NCBI GenBank assembly: GCA_934095825.1 | Contig: CAKOKQ010000005.1 | Span: 56,866-120,865 of the forward strand | Length of the DNA stretch: 64,000 bases | Direction: 5' to 3' | Origin: an uncultured Bacilli bacterium | Lineage (GTDB): Bacteria; Bacillota_I; Bacilli_A; RF39; UBA660 | In this document: in pieces, positions 25,866 through 34,786 of the stretch | Position numbering within the stretch: the first letter of the stretch is position 1 | How the letters are laid out: each line of letters starts with the position of its first letter | Position numbers and translations under genes: made by a program | The notes under the pieces: generated by a model | Databases searched by the model: none | What the model was told of the DNA's origin: nothing | What the model saw: the letters and a program-made list of their open reading frames with translations, nothing else

Positions 25866-26366
25866 TTAGATTTCAAATTCGATAGAATTTAATTTAGATA
25901 TTTCAAAATCAGTAGTTTCGATTTTTTGAGTAATTTCATCAATTTCTTTTTGAATATCTTTATTATCATAATTTAAATTATGACATTCAAAATAAGAATT
26001 ATTAACTTCAGTAACTCTTGCTTTAGTTGATCTATTATTTACAATAGAGTTATAGAAATTCTTTAGTTTTCGTAAATAATTATTATCAGAAATTGCTTGT
26101 TGTATAGTTCTGCCGTCATTTAATTTATAAGAGTTATTTTTTTCAAACTGGATTTTTTTAAGTTTCGTAAGTAGTTCATAGGTGTTTTTTAAGTTCTGCA
26201 ATTCTTCAGTAAAATCATCTTTATAATCCTCTAGTATAGTTTCAGAACCGTCTAGTTCCTTAATTGAGGTACTATAGATATGAAGTCTGATATTATTCAT
26301 TAAAGTGTTAAAGTTTTCCTCCTCTTCGTTAATTTTATTCATTAAAGTAGTAAGATTTAGTTTCAT
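25866..26366 (-). CDS. DIP1984/septicolysin-family coiled-coil protein
   Basis: 166 residues, mostly helical coiled coil with a central KLNDGRTIQQAISDNNYLRKL (cf. 'LEDGRTL-EALARRD-LR') and C-terminal NKDIQKEIDEITQKIE...DFEISKLNSIEFE, the pattern of the DIP1984 family. Members are called septicolysins by annotation, but no function is firmly established. No signal peptide. AAAGGA lies 10 bases before the ATG. A 17-bp GC-rich palindrome lies ~55 bp upstream. Confidence 0.7.
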   Translation of the reverse strand: MKLNLTTLMNKINEEEENFNTLMNNIRLHIYSTSIKELDGSETILEDYKDDFTEELQNLKNTYELLTKLKKIQFEKNNSYKLNDGRTIQQAISDNNYLRKLKNFYNSIVNNRSTKARVTEVNNSYFECHNLNYDNKDIQKEIDEITQKIETTDFEISKLNSIEFEI

Positions 26367-26421
26367 ATATATTCATTCCTTTCATTGCTACCTAACTATA
26401 TCATAAAAAAATATAAAAGTG

Positions 26422-26438
26422 GTCGCTTTGAAAGCGAC
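26422..26438. promoter_or_regulatory. Perfect 17-bp palindrome, candidate operator
   Basis: GTCGCTTT-G-AAAGCGAC in an otherwise AT-rich spacer. It sits upstream of the minus-strand extended -10 TGATATAGT that would serve the DIP1984-like gene. The size and position fit a repressor or activator site. The rest of 26367-26616 shows nothing else. Confidence 0.5.
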
Positions 26439-26616
26439 AAATGCTGTTTTTAATGATTTTATTTGCTGTTTATTGTATTTAAAATTTTTTCTGTTTGTTT
26501 TTAGTTACATTATTTAATGATTATTTGCATTGTTTATTTATTTTTATATTAAAAGGTAAGAAAGAATCATAGTTTTTTAATTATCACTTCTAACTTTTAA
26601 AAATGTTTATTAATTA

Positions 26617-26640
26617 AAAAAAGAACCACTATAAAGTGGC
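26617..26640 (-). terminator. Terminator of the HTH gene
   Basis: Minus strand: CCACT, TTAT loop, AGTGG, then a T-run; it overlaps the last codons of the gene. Confidence 0.7.
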
Positions 26641-27000
26641 CTTGCAATAACTATAAAGATAATTATTAATCAAATTAGTATCATAGATTTTATTATCGAA
26701 ACAATAAGCTATAATACTATCAAAGCTACTACTACTTAAAGAGTAGCCAGCACTATTTAATAATGTATCAAATTCCGTTTTATCTAAATTAAGAGCAAGT
26801 CCTAACTTTATGATATTATTTTTCTTTGGGACATAATCTTTGTAGCACCGAATTTTGGAAAATAACTTTCTATCTAGCTCTGCTGTTTTATAAACTTCTT
26901 GGTCCGTAAGCTTATATTTAGTAATTAAACTAAATAAAGTTTCTTTAAAACTAGAAGTTTTTCTTTTACTTAGATATCTTTTTAAATCCGTATCATTCAT
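26629..27000 (-). CDS. Small HTH (XRE-like) protein of the macro-domain-associated type
   Basis: 123 residues. FSLITKYKLTDQEVYKTAELDRKLFSKIRCYKDYVPKKNNIIKLGLALNLDKTEFDTLLNSAGYSLS is the compact helix-turn-helix region often found alone or attached to Appr-1''-p/macro domains in Firmicutes. The C-terminal tail is the usual SIIAYCFDNKIYDTNLIN. Probably a DNA-binding regulator. AGGAGG precedes ATG. Target unknown; the palindrome at 26422 is a nearby candidate. Confidence 0.7.
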   Translation of the reverse strand: MNDTDLKRYLSKRKTSSFKETLFSLITKYKLTDQEVYKTAELDRKLFSKIRCYKDYVPKKNNIIKLGLALNLDKTEFDTLLNSAGYSLSSSSFDSIIAYCFDNKIYDTNLINNYLYSYCKATL

Positions 27001-27087
27001 AATGATACCTCCTTTATATCCCTATAAAGACATCTAAGTAATAAGAATAATATCAAAAATGGTTTTTAAATGCAATAGAAAATTATA

Positions 27088-27122
27088 ATAAAAAAGACTA
27101 CACTTATCTTCGTGTAATCTTT
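27088..27122 (-). terminator. Terminator of the minus-strand lipoprotein operon
   Basis: Minus strand: AAAGATTACAC pairs with GTGTAGTCTTT (one G-U), then T. Confidence 0.75.
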
Positions 27123-27141
27123 ATTTTAAACGCATTTTTAA

Positions 27142-27642
27142 CTATTTAATATAGAAGTAGTAAGAATTACCGTCGGTTTTATCTTCGTAAACTTCGCCAT
27201 AATAAATGGCTAGTGGTTTTTTCATATTACTTTTAAGTTCGTAAGAAATATTGATTTCGATTTCTTCATTACTATTAATAGGATACTTTTTATTGTCTTC
27301 TAAAGGATATGTATAAGAAGATTTTTCTTTATCTAAGTTCCACATTAATGGAAAATCTTTATTACTGATATTTTTTTTCGTGTCGGTAATATTTTTTACT
27401 TTGATAGTAATGTTTAATTTATCATCTTTTTCTTCATAGTTTAAAACGGTGATATCAAAATCTGTAACATGAGCAGTATCACCAATGTATAAGCCCATAA
27501 AACCACTGTTAGAATCTTTATTCATAATTAGATTCTTAGTTTTCCAAGCGGGATAATTGCTGCTTTGAAAAGGTAAGGAACAACCACTTAAAATTAGAAT
27601 AGTAAAAGCGATTAATAAAGTTTTAATATTTTTTTTAGTCAT
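27142..27642 (-). CDS. Lipoprotein with DUF4352-like domain
   Basis: 166 residues. Signal peptide with lipobox LILSGCSL (Cys ~21). The rest is a beta-rich Ig-like domain (VTDFDITVLNYEEKDDKLNITIKVKNITDTKKNIS) like the DUF4352 fold. Anchored outside the membrane. It starts one base before the stop of the 28562 gene (ATG overlaps TAA), so the two are translationally coupled. Confidence 0.75.
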   Translation of the reverse strand: MTKKNIKTLLIAFTILILSGCSLPFQSSNYPAWKTKNLIMNKDSNSGFMGLYIGDTAHVTDFDITVLNYEEKDDKLNITIKVKNITDTKKNISNKDFPLMWNLDKEKSSYTYPLEDNKKYPINSNEEIEINISYELKSNMKKPLAIYYGEVYEDKTDGNSYYFYIK

Positions 27643-28562
27643 TATTTTTCACCTAACTTTCTAATCTCATAAGTATTTGCATTTTGTCTTTGCAAACTAT
27701 AAGAAGTAAATACCCCAATAATTGATAATAAATAACCAGTAAGAAGACCATTATTAAATATTTTGTGGAATTCTGAGACTGTATTTAAGTAATAAGGAAT
27801 TGCTTGGTAAGCGTCAAATAATTTTATGGCATAATCAGCTTTGTAAAGGTCATAAATGTAGATAGCACAGTTAATTTCGTGAGCCACTAAAACCATGAAT
27901 AGGCCAATAACGGTAGAAATAATGATACCGGGAAGTTTAATGTTATGGGCAAACTTTTTATAGAATACAGCAGAACCCATAGTAATAGCAATTCCAGCGA
28001 TCCCCGATTCAATACCAATAAATCCAAATAAAATCCATAAGATAATACCGGGAATAGTTCCAATTAGAGCACCTAGTGTTCCTAGTAATATGTTTTCTTT
28101 TGATTTATTATATTTTTCTTTTTTGTAATTAGTAGCTTTTTTAATAAGTTTATAACAATCATTACAGTAGAAACTGATTTCGGAATCATTATCAACTAGG
28201 TAAGTTTTTTTAGCTTCTTTACAATGACGACATACCTCTTTAGCTTTATTATCTTTTAAATAATTACCAATAATTTCTAAAAGAGGATTAATAATTTCAG
28301 GTAAATATTTCTTGTTAGTAACGGATCCCACAATATTAAGATTTTTATTATTGTAACTTACGATAGCATCTTTTATTTCTTTTTTAATACTGTTGGTTAA
28401 TTTAGCAATGTTACTATCCATTTCAATGCTAAAACTTAGGGTGTAAACACTAGATTGACTATCATATTTAATAAGAAAGTGATAATCGTCAGTGGTTCCG
28501 GCAAAAATGTTACTTCCGCAGTAAATAGTATTAGTTCCGATTTTTTGAGCAATTTTCTTCAT
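27642..28562 (-). CDS. Membrane protein with zinc ribbon, unknown function
   Basis: ~306 residues. N-terminal ~115 residues soluble, then a CxxC...CxxC zinc ribbon (CRHCKEAKKTYL...FYCNDCYKL, ~118-145), and four hydrophobic helices (~165-300). GGAAGAT is spaced for ATG 28562; the further upstream frame (to 28601) lies inside the end of the preceding gene and is very basic. It overlaps that gene by 32 bases. I do not recognise a named family. Confidence 0.65.
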   Translation of the reverse strand: MKKIAQKIGTNTIYCGSNIFAGTTDDYHFLIKYDSQSSVYTLSFSIEMDSNIAKLTNSIKKEIKDAIVSYNNKNLNIVGSVTNKKYLPEIINPLLEIIGNYLKDNKAKEVCRHCKEAKKTYLVDNDSEISFYCNDCYKLIKKATNYKKEKYNKSKENILLGTLGALIGTIPGIILWILFGFIGIESGIAGIAITMGSAVFYKKFAHNIKLPGIIISTVIGLFMVLVAHEINCAIYIYDLYKADYAIKLFDAYQAIPYYLNTVSEFHKIFNNGLLTGYLLSIIGVFTSYSLQRQNANTYEIRKLGEK

Positions 28563-29127
28563 TTTTATCTTCCTTTTCTTTTTTCTTTGTATATTTATCA
28601 TAAATACTTCTTAGATATTTAGGATTGATCGTATATTTTTCACCTTGGGCTCCTAATGTTTCAAAGACTTCCGTCATAAAGCTTTGAATTTTGCGGTTAA
28701 CCATGCAGTTATCTCTAACTTTATTCCAGTAGTAGTAGGCTGACATATCGGTGTATTTTTTACCTTGATAATTTTTTGAGGCAGCAATCATATCACAGAT
28801 CATTTCAACCGCATATTTATATGGGATGACAGGAGCTTTTAGAGGAGCAGCATAGTCAAACCAATATTCATGGTGGTGTTTATTGCGACCCTTGTGATGT
28901 AGCCAAGCTTTGGAGTATCCTTGGTCCTTCTTAGCATTTATTATGGGGGAATACTTGCCTTTGGCATAATATTTGATACCTTCTAAAAATTCAGTAGGAC
29001 TATATTTTGATAAATCATGGAGTAATCCTTGAATAGGAATACCAGCTTTACAACAAAGAATAAATACTTTTAATCGGTGCTGATTAATGGTGTGTAAATG
29101 ACCAAAGAAATTTAAGAAGTATCGCAT
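28531..29127 (-). CDS. DUF5662 family protein
   Basis: ~198 residues. HxxxVxxxCxxxGI...LLHDLSKYSPTEF, an HD-like metal motif, then HHKGRNKHHHEYWFDY and MICDMIAASKNYQGKKY...YYW are the features of DUF5662, a phage- and Firmicutes-common family without a proven reaction. GAAAGGA precedes ATG 29127. First gene of a three-gene minus-strand operon with the zinc-ribbon membrane protein and lipoprotein. Confidence 0.78.
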   Translation of the reverse strand: MRYFLNFFGHLHTINQHRLKVFILCCKAGIPIQGLLHDLSKYSPTEFLEGIKYYAKGKYSPIINAKKDQGYSKAWLHHKGRNKHHHEYWFDYAAPLKAPVIPYKYAVEMICDMIAASKNYQGKKYTDMSAYYYWNKVRDNCMVNRKIQSFMTEVFETLGAQGEKYTINPKYLRSIYDKYTKKKEKEDKNEENCSKNRN

Positions 29128-29349
29128 AGCATTAATTCCTTTCAACATGTTTATTATAACATTTCTATTTTAATGTGTAAATTAATGATTAATAATATTT
29201 TTGACTTAAGAATTATCAAAGTTAATTAATGGCTATTGAAATTTTTTTGCTAATGGAAAGAAACAGATAATATTTTTAGGATATTTACAATTATATAGAG
29301 TATTTTGTCAATAAAATTGTTATAATATAAATGTTGGAGAGTGATTAAC

Positions 29350-30528
29350 TTGAATTTTGTAGAATTAAATAAAACAGAGTTTAAAAAAATAGAAGATAAA
29401 ATGCCCCATAGTAATTATTATCAAACTGTTTATTGGGCAAATATTAAAGCAGTTAATGGTTGGGCTTCTTATTATGTGGGAATTAAAGATGATAAAGGAA
29501 AATTTATAGGAGCATCTTTACTTTTAGCAAGAAAGATATTTGGAAAATACTGTATATTTTATGCACCAAGAGGACCAATGCTTGATTATGATAATTTAGA
29601 AATGGTAGAATTTTTTGCTGCTAATATTAAGAAATTTATTAAGGAAAGAAATGGTTTCTTCTTTAAAATGGATCCTATGGTAGAGTATAGACATCATAAT
29701 TCTGATGGTGATTTATTAGATGATGGTTTTAGTAATGAAAAGTTACATGAATATTTAATTAATCTAGGCTTTAAACATAAAGGATTTAGGATAGGTTATG
29801 TTGATGAACTACAATTTAGATGGTCTTATGCGATTGATATTGCTAATAAAACTTATGATGAAGCATTTGCTAGTTTTTCTTCAAAAGGAAGAGGACATAT
29901 TAGAAAAGCTTATAAATATCCATTTGTTTTAAAAGAAGTTGATGATGAGGCAATCAAAGACTTTAAAGCCATAACAGAACATACGGCAGAAAGACATAAT
30001 CATTTTGATAGAACGATGGAATATTATGAAACTTTAATAGATAATTTTAAAGAAGCAGGTAGAATTAGAGCTTTTGTTTTATATTTAGATAAGAATAAGT
30101 ATAAAAAAGATTGTAAAGATGATAAATTTTATGAGGAAATAGTTAGTGAAGAAAAAGACATGATACCTATTTCTTGTGCTTTATTTATTATGGATAAAGA
30201 TACAGTTAACTATGTTTATAGTGGTTCATTTAGTAAATATAATTATTTTAATGCACAGTATATGATTCAAAATGAAATGATAAAATGGGCTATATCCGAA
30301 GGTTATAAGGTATATGATTTTGGAGGTATTTCTGGTAATTTTGAAATAGGTAGTCCTGATTATGGTGTTTATACTTTTAAAAAGAATTTTAATGGTCGAG
30401 TAATTGAATATATTGGTGAATATGATTTAGTTGCTAATAAATTTTTGTATTTTATGTATAAAAATGGTTATACTGTTTACCGAAATTCGAAAAAATTAAT
30501 ATCAAGACTTAAAAAGATTGGTAAGTAA
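29350..30528 (+). CDS. FemX/FemAB-like peptidoglycan bridge aminoacyltransferase
   Basis: ~392 residues, twin GNAT fold. SNYYQTVYWANIKAVNGW near the N-terminus, FYAPRGPMLDY (~65-75), FSSKGRGHIRKAYK (~185) and the C-terminal YDFGGISGNFEIGSPDYGVYTFKKNFNGRVIEYIGEYDL are FemAB hallmarks. It adds amino acids from aminoacyl-tRNA to the lipid II stem peptide. There is no long coiled-coil insertion, so it resembles FemX or MurM-like forms. GGAGA at 29336-29340 suits TTG 29350; GTG 29341 is too close. It has an extended -10 TGT-TATAAT upstream. Confidence 0.88.
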   Translation: MNFVELNKTEFKKIEDKMPHSNYYQTVYWANIKAVNGWASYYVGIKDDKGKFIGASLLLARKIFGKYCIFYAPRGPMLDYDNLEMVEFFAANIKKFIKERNGFFFKMDPMVEYRHHNSDGDLLDDGFSNEKLHEYLINLGFKHKGFRIGYVDELQFRWSYAIDIANKTYDEAFASFSSKGRGHIRKAYKYPFVLKEVDDEAIKDFKAITEHTAERHNHFDRTMEYYETLIDNFKEAGRIRAFVLYLDKNKYKKDCKDDKFYEEIVSEEKDMIPISCALFIMDKDTVNYVYSGSFSKYNYFNAQYMIQNEMIKWAISEGYKVYDFGGISGNFEIGSPDYGVYTFKKNFNGRVIEYIGEYDLVANKFLYFMYKNGYTVYRNSKKLISRLKKIGK

Positions 30529-30644
30529 TTATTTTTAAAATTTTGGACTATTTACACTTAAATGTATAAATTCACACAAAATTCATATACTAAGAAAGAA
30601 AATATAGTATAATTAAGTTATATTAATAGAAAAGAGGATATGAA

Positions 30645-31049
30645 ATGAAAAAGAAAACTGTTGCTACATTAGTAGGAGGTATGGCTGCTGGGGCGGCTTT
30701 GGGTGTATTACTTGCTCCTAAATCTGGTAAAGAAACTAGAGATGATTTAAAGAAAGCTTTTGATGATTTTATGACTAAAGTAAAAGATATTGATGCTGAT
30801 GATGTAAAGAAGTATGTTGACAAAAATATCAAAAAAATCAAAAAAGAGTTAGATGACTTAAGTATGGAAAAAGTAGCTAAGATTGCTAAAAAGAAAGCTA
30901 AAGAGATTGAAAAATCTATGGCTGATTTAGTAGATTATGTTAAAGAAAAAGGCACTCCGGTTTTGGAAGATGCTGTTGAATCTTTAAGACTTAAGGCTAT
31001 TGAAGTTACTAATGCTTGCATAAGTAAATTAGAAAAGAAAGAAGACTAG
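30645..31049 (+). CDS. YtxH-like protein
   Basis: 134 residues. VATLVGGMAAGAALGVLLAPKSGKETRDDLK is the YtxH signature: a glycine/alanine membrane segment followed by APKSGKETR. The rest is a lysine-rich amphipathic helix. Family members are often linked to general stress, but no biochemical role is known. AGAGGAT precedes ATG and a TATAAT lies upstream. Monocistronic. Confidence 0.85.
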   Translation: MKKKTVATLVGGMAAGAALGVLLAPKSGKETRDDLKKAFDDFMTKVKDIDADDVKKYVDKNIKKIKKELDDLSMEKVAKIAKKKAKEIEKSMADLVDYVKEKGTPVLEDAVESLRLKAIEVTNACISKLEKKED

Positions 31050-31067
31050 GGTGAACCTAGTTTTTTT
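31045..31067 (+). terminator. Terminator of the YtxH-like gene
   Basis: ACTAGG, GTGAA loop, CCTAGT with seven T, starting in the stop codon. Confidence 0.82.
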
Positions 31068-31072
31068 AAATG

Positions 31073-31558
31073 TTATTTAAAGAACGGAAAGTTTAATGGT
31101 TTAATAGTAAAAAGAATTGTAAGTATAACTATTAGAAAGGAATATAGTTGATAGTTAAAAGATTTATTACTGTGTTGATAATAAAAATTACTTAAGATTA
31201 GACCAATTAGGATACTTAAGAAAAATAAGAAGATATCAAAGATAAGACTTTCAAGGTTAAAACCGTATCTAGCTGTGTAATAGATTAGGACCATACTAAG
31301 AATACTACTTACTAATTGGATAATCATGCTACTAAAGAATTTTGATTTTTTTAGAATGGCTTTGTTTCTTCGATAAAATAATAGGTAAAAAAGAAAGGTA
31401 GGAAGAATTAATAATTTAGTGTGAGAGAAGATTGATTCGTTGGTAGGACTTATTAAGCCAACTATAAAGTTGTTATTAGTCCATGCGTAAGTGAAATGTA
31501 GTAATGTACCAATGATAAAAATAAATAAAATATTATAGAAGTTATATTTTTTATTCAT
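31073..31558 (-). CDS. DUF6512-like integral membrane protein
   Basis: 161 residues with four or five hydrophobic helices. NNNFIVGLISPTNESIFSHTKLLILP is the conserved stretch I associate with DUF6512. Function unknown. AGGAGG precedes the ATG. Its 3' end lies close to the YtxH terminator. Confidence 0.65.
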   Translation of the reverse strand: MNKKYNFYNILFIFIIGTLLHFTYAWTNNNFIVGLISPTNESIFSHTKLLILPTFLFYLLFYRRNKAILKKSKFFSSMIIQLVSSILSMVLIYYTARYGFNLESLIFDIFLFFLSILIGLILSNFYYQHSNKSFNYQLYSFLIVILTILFTIKPLNFPFFK

Positions 31559-31667
31559 GATAAGCCTCCTAATAAAATATTATGTTAAAAAAGATAATTT
31601 TATATCTTAGCTAATAAATAATATTTAGAAAGTTGTTATTTAGTCTTTTTGAGGTTATAACTTAAAA

Positions 31668-31957
31668 TTTCATAGAGTTTGTAACTCTATGAAAGCTAAC
31701 TTTCGGGCTTTATTTTTAATTTATATATAAACTATAACATATATTTTAGAGGTTTTAAAGCTTAAAATTTATTTTATTGTAGTCAATTTTTTAGTCAAAT
31801 AAATTAACTATGATGTTAGTATTTGTAGGAGCTTGAAATTGGTTTTATGGTCAAATAAATTAATATTTTCTCGTCAAAATTTCTGGTCAATTTTTTGGAA
31901 AGTCTTATAAATACTGGGTTTAAAGGCTTGTTTTCATAGAGTTACAAACTCTATGAA
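31668..31957 (+). promoter_or_regulatory. Predicted invertible promoter segment 2
   Basis: Left site 31668-31694: arms TTTCATAGAG / CTCTATGAAA, core TTTGTAA. Right site 31932-31957: core TTACAAA, the exact reverse complement; the last arm base differs. The inner segment is 237 bp, the same length as at locus 1. It has several GTCAA repeats and a minus-strand extended -10 TGT-TATAGT (31731-31736) with TTTAAA 17 bp upstream, pointing away from the gene at 31990. The core shares only part of its sequence with the other three loci, so crossing over with them should be disfavoured. The rest of 31559-31989 shows nothing else. Confidence 0.7.
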
Positions 31958-31989
31958 GACGAAATTACGGCTTTTTAGGAGAAAAAAGT

Positions 31990-33105
31990 ATGAAAAAAGA
32001 GTTGATTATTATTGCATTTGTTCTATCTTTAATAGGTTTTATGGTTAATGTTAGAAGCGTTAATTTGAAGAAAAGTTATTTAAAAGATACAGAGATTATG
32101 GGTGTTTATATAAATAATGAATTAAGTGAAAAAATACCTTCAAAAGATGAGGCTAAATTTTATAAAGCTATCTGTGATGATGGAAATGTTAGTGTGTCAT
32201 GGGATAGTGAGACTTGGGGATTGTTATTAAAAAATTTAACTGCAAAGACAAAATGTAATTTATATTTTTATTCTGGTCAAACAGTATTTGATTTTGATTA
32301 TACAGGAGGAGAGCAAACTTTTACAGCCCCAATTACAGGAACATATGAAGTTGAATTATGGGGAGCCCAAGGTGGCGGCGATGATGATAAATATACTGGT
32401 GGTTATGGAGCTTACTCGAATGGGGTTCTTAATATTTCTAAAAATACTGAAATTTTTATTAATGTTGGTAAATCTGGAAATTATTGTATAGGTGAAGGAT
32501 GTGTTTCAGAGATAGCGTATAATGGCGGCGGTTCTTGTAAAGCTTTGCATGGATATATATCTAATTCTTCGTGTGGTTCTGGAGGAGGCGCAACTCATAT
32601 TGCGTTTAAATCAGGCTTATTATCGACTTTAGAAAGCAATAAATCCGATATTTTAATGGTATCTGGAGGTGGCGGAGGAGCAAATAATGCAAATTATCCT
32701 TATAATTATGCTAATGGCGGTTCTGGTGGTGGATTTAAAGGTAATTCAGGAGTTTATACAGGAGCACAGGATTTTTATGTGAATGGTGCTGGAGGCAAAG
32801 GAGGCACACAAATTTCTGGCAACTCATTTGGAATTGGCTCTTGTAACAATGGATATACAAAAGTTGGAGGTGGTGGCGGTTATTATGGCGGAATAGGCAG
32901 TGATATAAATGGTGCTGGTGGCGGTTCTGGTTATATAGGTAATCCTCTTTTAAAAGATAAAGTAATGTATTGTTATAATTGTGAGGAATCTGATGAAGAA
33001 AGCACGAAAACTATATCAACTACTTGTAGCGAAGAAACACCGACCGAAAATTGTGCTAAAAAAGGTAATGGCTATGCTAGGATAACCTTAGTAAGTATTG
33101 ATTAA
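31990..33105 (+). CDS. Surface protein: shared N-terminal module plus glycine-rich domain
   Basis: 371 residues. Hydrophobic N-terminus ~4-24. Residues ~30-95 are the module shared with the 46765 and 54562 proteins: GVYINNELSEKIPSKDE...CDDG...SWDSETWGLL...KCNLYFY, with two cysteines. From ~98 comes a glycine-rich domain of the ALK/LTK-like type (FDFDYTGGEQTFTAPITGTYEVELWGAQGG, then many GGGG runs and GSGYIG). Six to ten further cysteines suggest disulfides. Probably exported and membrane-held. It starts 32 bp after the right recombination site of segment 2. Confidence 0.75.
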   Translation: MKKELIIIAFVLSLIGFMVNVRSVNLKKSYLKDTEIMGVYINNELSEKIPSKDEAKFYKAICDDGNVSVSWDSETWGLLLKNLTAKTKCNLYFYSGQTVFDFDYTGGEQTFTAPITGTYEVELWGAQGGGDDDKYTGGYGAYSNGVLNISKNTEIFINVGKSGNYCIGEGCVSEIAYNGGGSCKALHGYISNSSCGSGGGATHIAFKSGLLSTLESNKSDILMVSGGGGGANNANYPYNYANGGSGGGFKGNSGVYTGAQDFYVNGAGGKGGTQISGNSFGIGSCNNGYTKVGGGGGYYGGIGSDINGAGGGSGYIGNPLLKDKVMYCYNCEESDEESTKTISTTCSEETPTENCAKKGNGYARITLVSID

Positions 33106-33109
33106 TATA

Positions 33110-33134
33110 AAAACAGGACTTAACTCCTGTTTTT
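33110..33134 (+). terminator. Terminator of surface gene 2
   Basis: AAAACAGGA pairs with TCCTGTTTT; it can work in both directions, also serving rubrerythrin. Confidence 0.85.
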
Positions 33135-33154
33135 AGACTTTAATAACTTAGAAC

Positions 33155-33694
33155 CTAGTAATTTTCTTTTTTGATTTCAAAGAAACTTTGAGGATGATTA
33201 CATACTGGACATACTTCTGGTGCGTATTTACCAATTACGATATGACCACAGTTGCGGCATTGCCAAATTCTATCATCATCACTAGAGAAAACTACACCGC
33301 CTTTAATATTAGCAATAAGTTTACGATATCTTTCTTCATGATGGCGTTCAATTTCACCAACAGCTTCAAATTTTTTAGCTAATTCTTCAAAGCCTTCTTC
33401 ACGAGCAGTTTTTGCAAATTCTTGATACATATCTGTCCATTCATAGTTTTCACCGTTAGCAGCGTCTTCTAAATTTTCAAGAGTAGTAGGAATTTTGCCA
33501 TCATGTAATTCCTTGAACCACATTTTAGCATGTTCTTTTTCATTATTAGCAGTTTCTTCAAAGATTTCTGCATATTGTTCATATCCATCTTTTCTAGCTT
33601 TTGAAGCGTAGAAAGTGTATTTATTTCTAGCTTGTGATTCTCCTGCAAAAGCTGTAAGTAGATTCTTTTCAGTTTGACTTCCTTTTAATTCCAT
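33155..33694 (-). CDS. Rubrerythrin
   Basis: 179 residues. The four-helix diiron domain is present with E-x-x-H motifs ([36 protein letters not shown]). The C-terminal rubredoxin-like site is [10 protein letters not shown]...CPVCNHP. It reduces hydrogen peroxide in anaerobes, with electrons from a rubredoxin or similar carrier. A strong promoter and a short palindrome lie upstream. Confidence 0.95.
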   Translation of the reverse strand: MELKGSQTEKNLLTAFAGESQARNKYTFYASKARKDGYEQYAEIFEETANNEKEHAKMWFKELHDGKIPTTLENLEDAANGENYEWTDMYQEFAKTAREEGFEELAKKFEAVGEIERHHEERYRKLIANIKGGVVFSSDDDRIWQCRNCGHIVIGKYAPEVCPVCNHPQSFFEIKKENY

Positions 33695-33714
33695 ATTATT
33701 TAACTTCCTTTCCC

Positions 33715-33765
33715 AATCCCAAGGGATTTCAATATTTAGTATAACATGCTAAAAATTTTTTGCAA
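33715..33765 (-). promoter_or_regulatory. Rubrerythrin promoter with palindrome
   Basis: Minus strand: TTGCAA (33760-33765), 16 bp, extended -10 TGT-TATACT (33738-33743). Between -10 and the ribosome site lies AATCCC-TT-GGGATT (33715-33728), a 6-bp inverted repeat that could be an operator or a 5' mRNA hairpin. Confidence 0.68.
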
Positions 33766-34061
33766 TAAATAAATGGTGAAATTTAAACGAAATATTTTAA
33801 GCTTGATGGATAAATAGTTTGCTTTAGTAAATCATTAAAAATACTTGCTAATTTAGAAGAATGGTTGTAATCTATATATCTATAAACATAATAAGTCATA
33901 GGAATTATTTCCTTATTTATATAGGGCTAGTTTTATCTAAGTTTAGAAAAGAAAAATTAAATAAATTAGAAATTTCTATATCTTGAAAAATATTAATGGT
34001 AATTTTTTTAAATATAAGTTATAATTAGATTATAAATAAAATAGTAAGGGATTGTGAGATT
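33766..34061. other. Intergenic region, promoter of the TasA-like gene only
   Basis: AT-rich, no open frame with a ribosome site. TATAAT at ~34020-34025 is the only plausible -10 for the 34062 gene. Nothing else seen. Confidence 0.4.
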
Positions 34062-34631
34062 ATGAATTATACTTCGATTATAAGAAAACAAACAAAAGTA
34101 ATTGCCATATCTGTTTTTGTAATGGTAATAGGTATTATTGGTACTAGTTATGCTTTATTTATGAAAGTAGACCAATCAGAAGAACAAACTGTTCAATCGG
34201 GAAGCTTAATTATGCAATTATCTGCTTATGATGGTAGTACCGTAATATCAACTAATAATACCCCAATTGATGATAATGAAGGCTTACTTACAAAAGGATA
34301 TTCTTTTTCCGTTACTAATAATGGTACTTTAGACATGACTTATTATATTGCTTTATATGACAATCCTCTTGATACTAGTACAAATAAATTAGGTTATGAC
34401 CATATTAAAGTATCTTTAGATAGTGGAACACCTTTCTTATTAAGTAGTTGTGAAACTGATAGCAGTGGTCGTCGTATTTTAAAGAAAAATATCAGTCTTT
34501 TAAATAAAAGTAATACTAATAATTTTGAAGCTCATAATGTAAAAATCTGGATTGATGAAGATACCCCAGAAAGTGAAATTGGAAAAACAATATCTCTAAA
34601 AATTTATGCTTATGGTGAAGTTACAGAGTAA
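34062..34631 (+). CDS. TasA/camelysin-like surface protein
   Basis: 189 residues. N-terminal hydrophobic segment ~15-32 ending GTSYALF, the TasA/CalY-type signal. Then a beta-sandwich with QTVQSGSLIMQLSAYDGS, FSVTNNGTLDMTYYIALYDN and IWIDEDTPESEIGKTISLKIYAYGEV. TasA-like proteins form matrix fibres or act as surface metallopeptidase-like proteins. No SipW-like peptidase is present next to it. It resembles the N-terminal part of the locus 1 surface protein. Own promoter and terminator. Confidence 0.75.
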   Translation: MNYTSIIRKQTKVIAISVFVMVIGIIGTSYALFMKVDQSEEQTVQSGSLIMQLSAYDGSTVISTNNTPIDDNEGLLTKGYSFSVTNNGTLDMTYYIALYDNPLDTSTNKLGYDHIKVSLDSGTPFLLSSCETDSSGRRILKKNISLLNKSNTNNFEAHNVKIWIDEDTPESEIGKTISLKIYAYGEVTE

Positions 34632-34656
34632 CACTCTTTTATAGGGTGTTTTTTTG
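34630..34656 (+). terminator. Terminator of the TasA-like gene
   Basis: AACACTC / GGGTGTT (one G-U) then T-run. Confidence 0.83.
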
Positions 34657-34786
34657 ATTGGCAGCTAAATTATAAAAAATATTAACGATTTAATTATTGA
34701 TATAAATTGTTAGTTAGTTTTAAAAATATTTCTATTCAAGAAGGTAATACTTTGGTATAATTTAAGGGATAGCGAGTGATTTATTT

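Noticed and set aside
34062..34631. Biofilm (TasA-SipW) operon
   Set aside because: No archaeal-type signal peptidase or second matrix gene adjacent; the peptidase at 25119 is the bacterial type.
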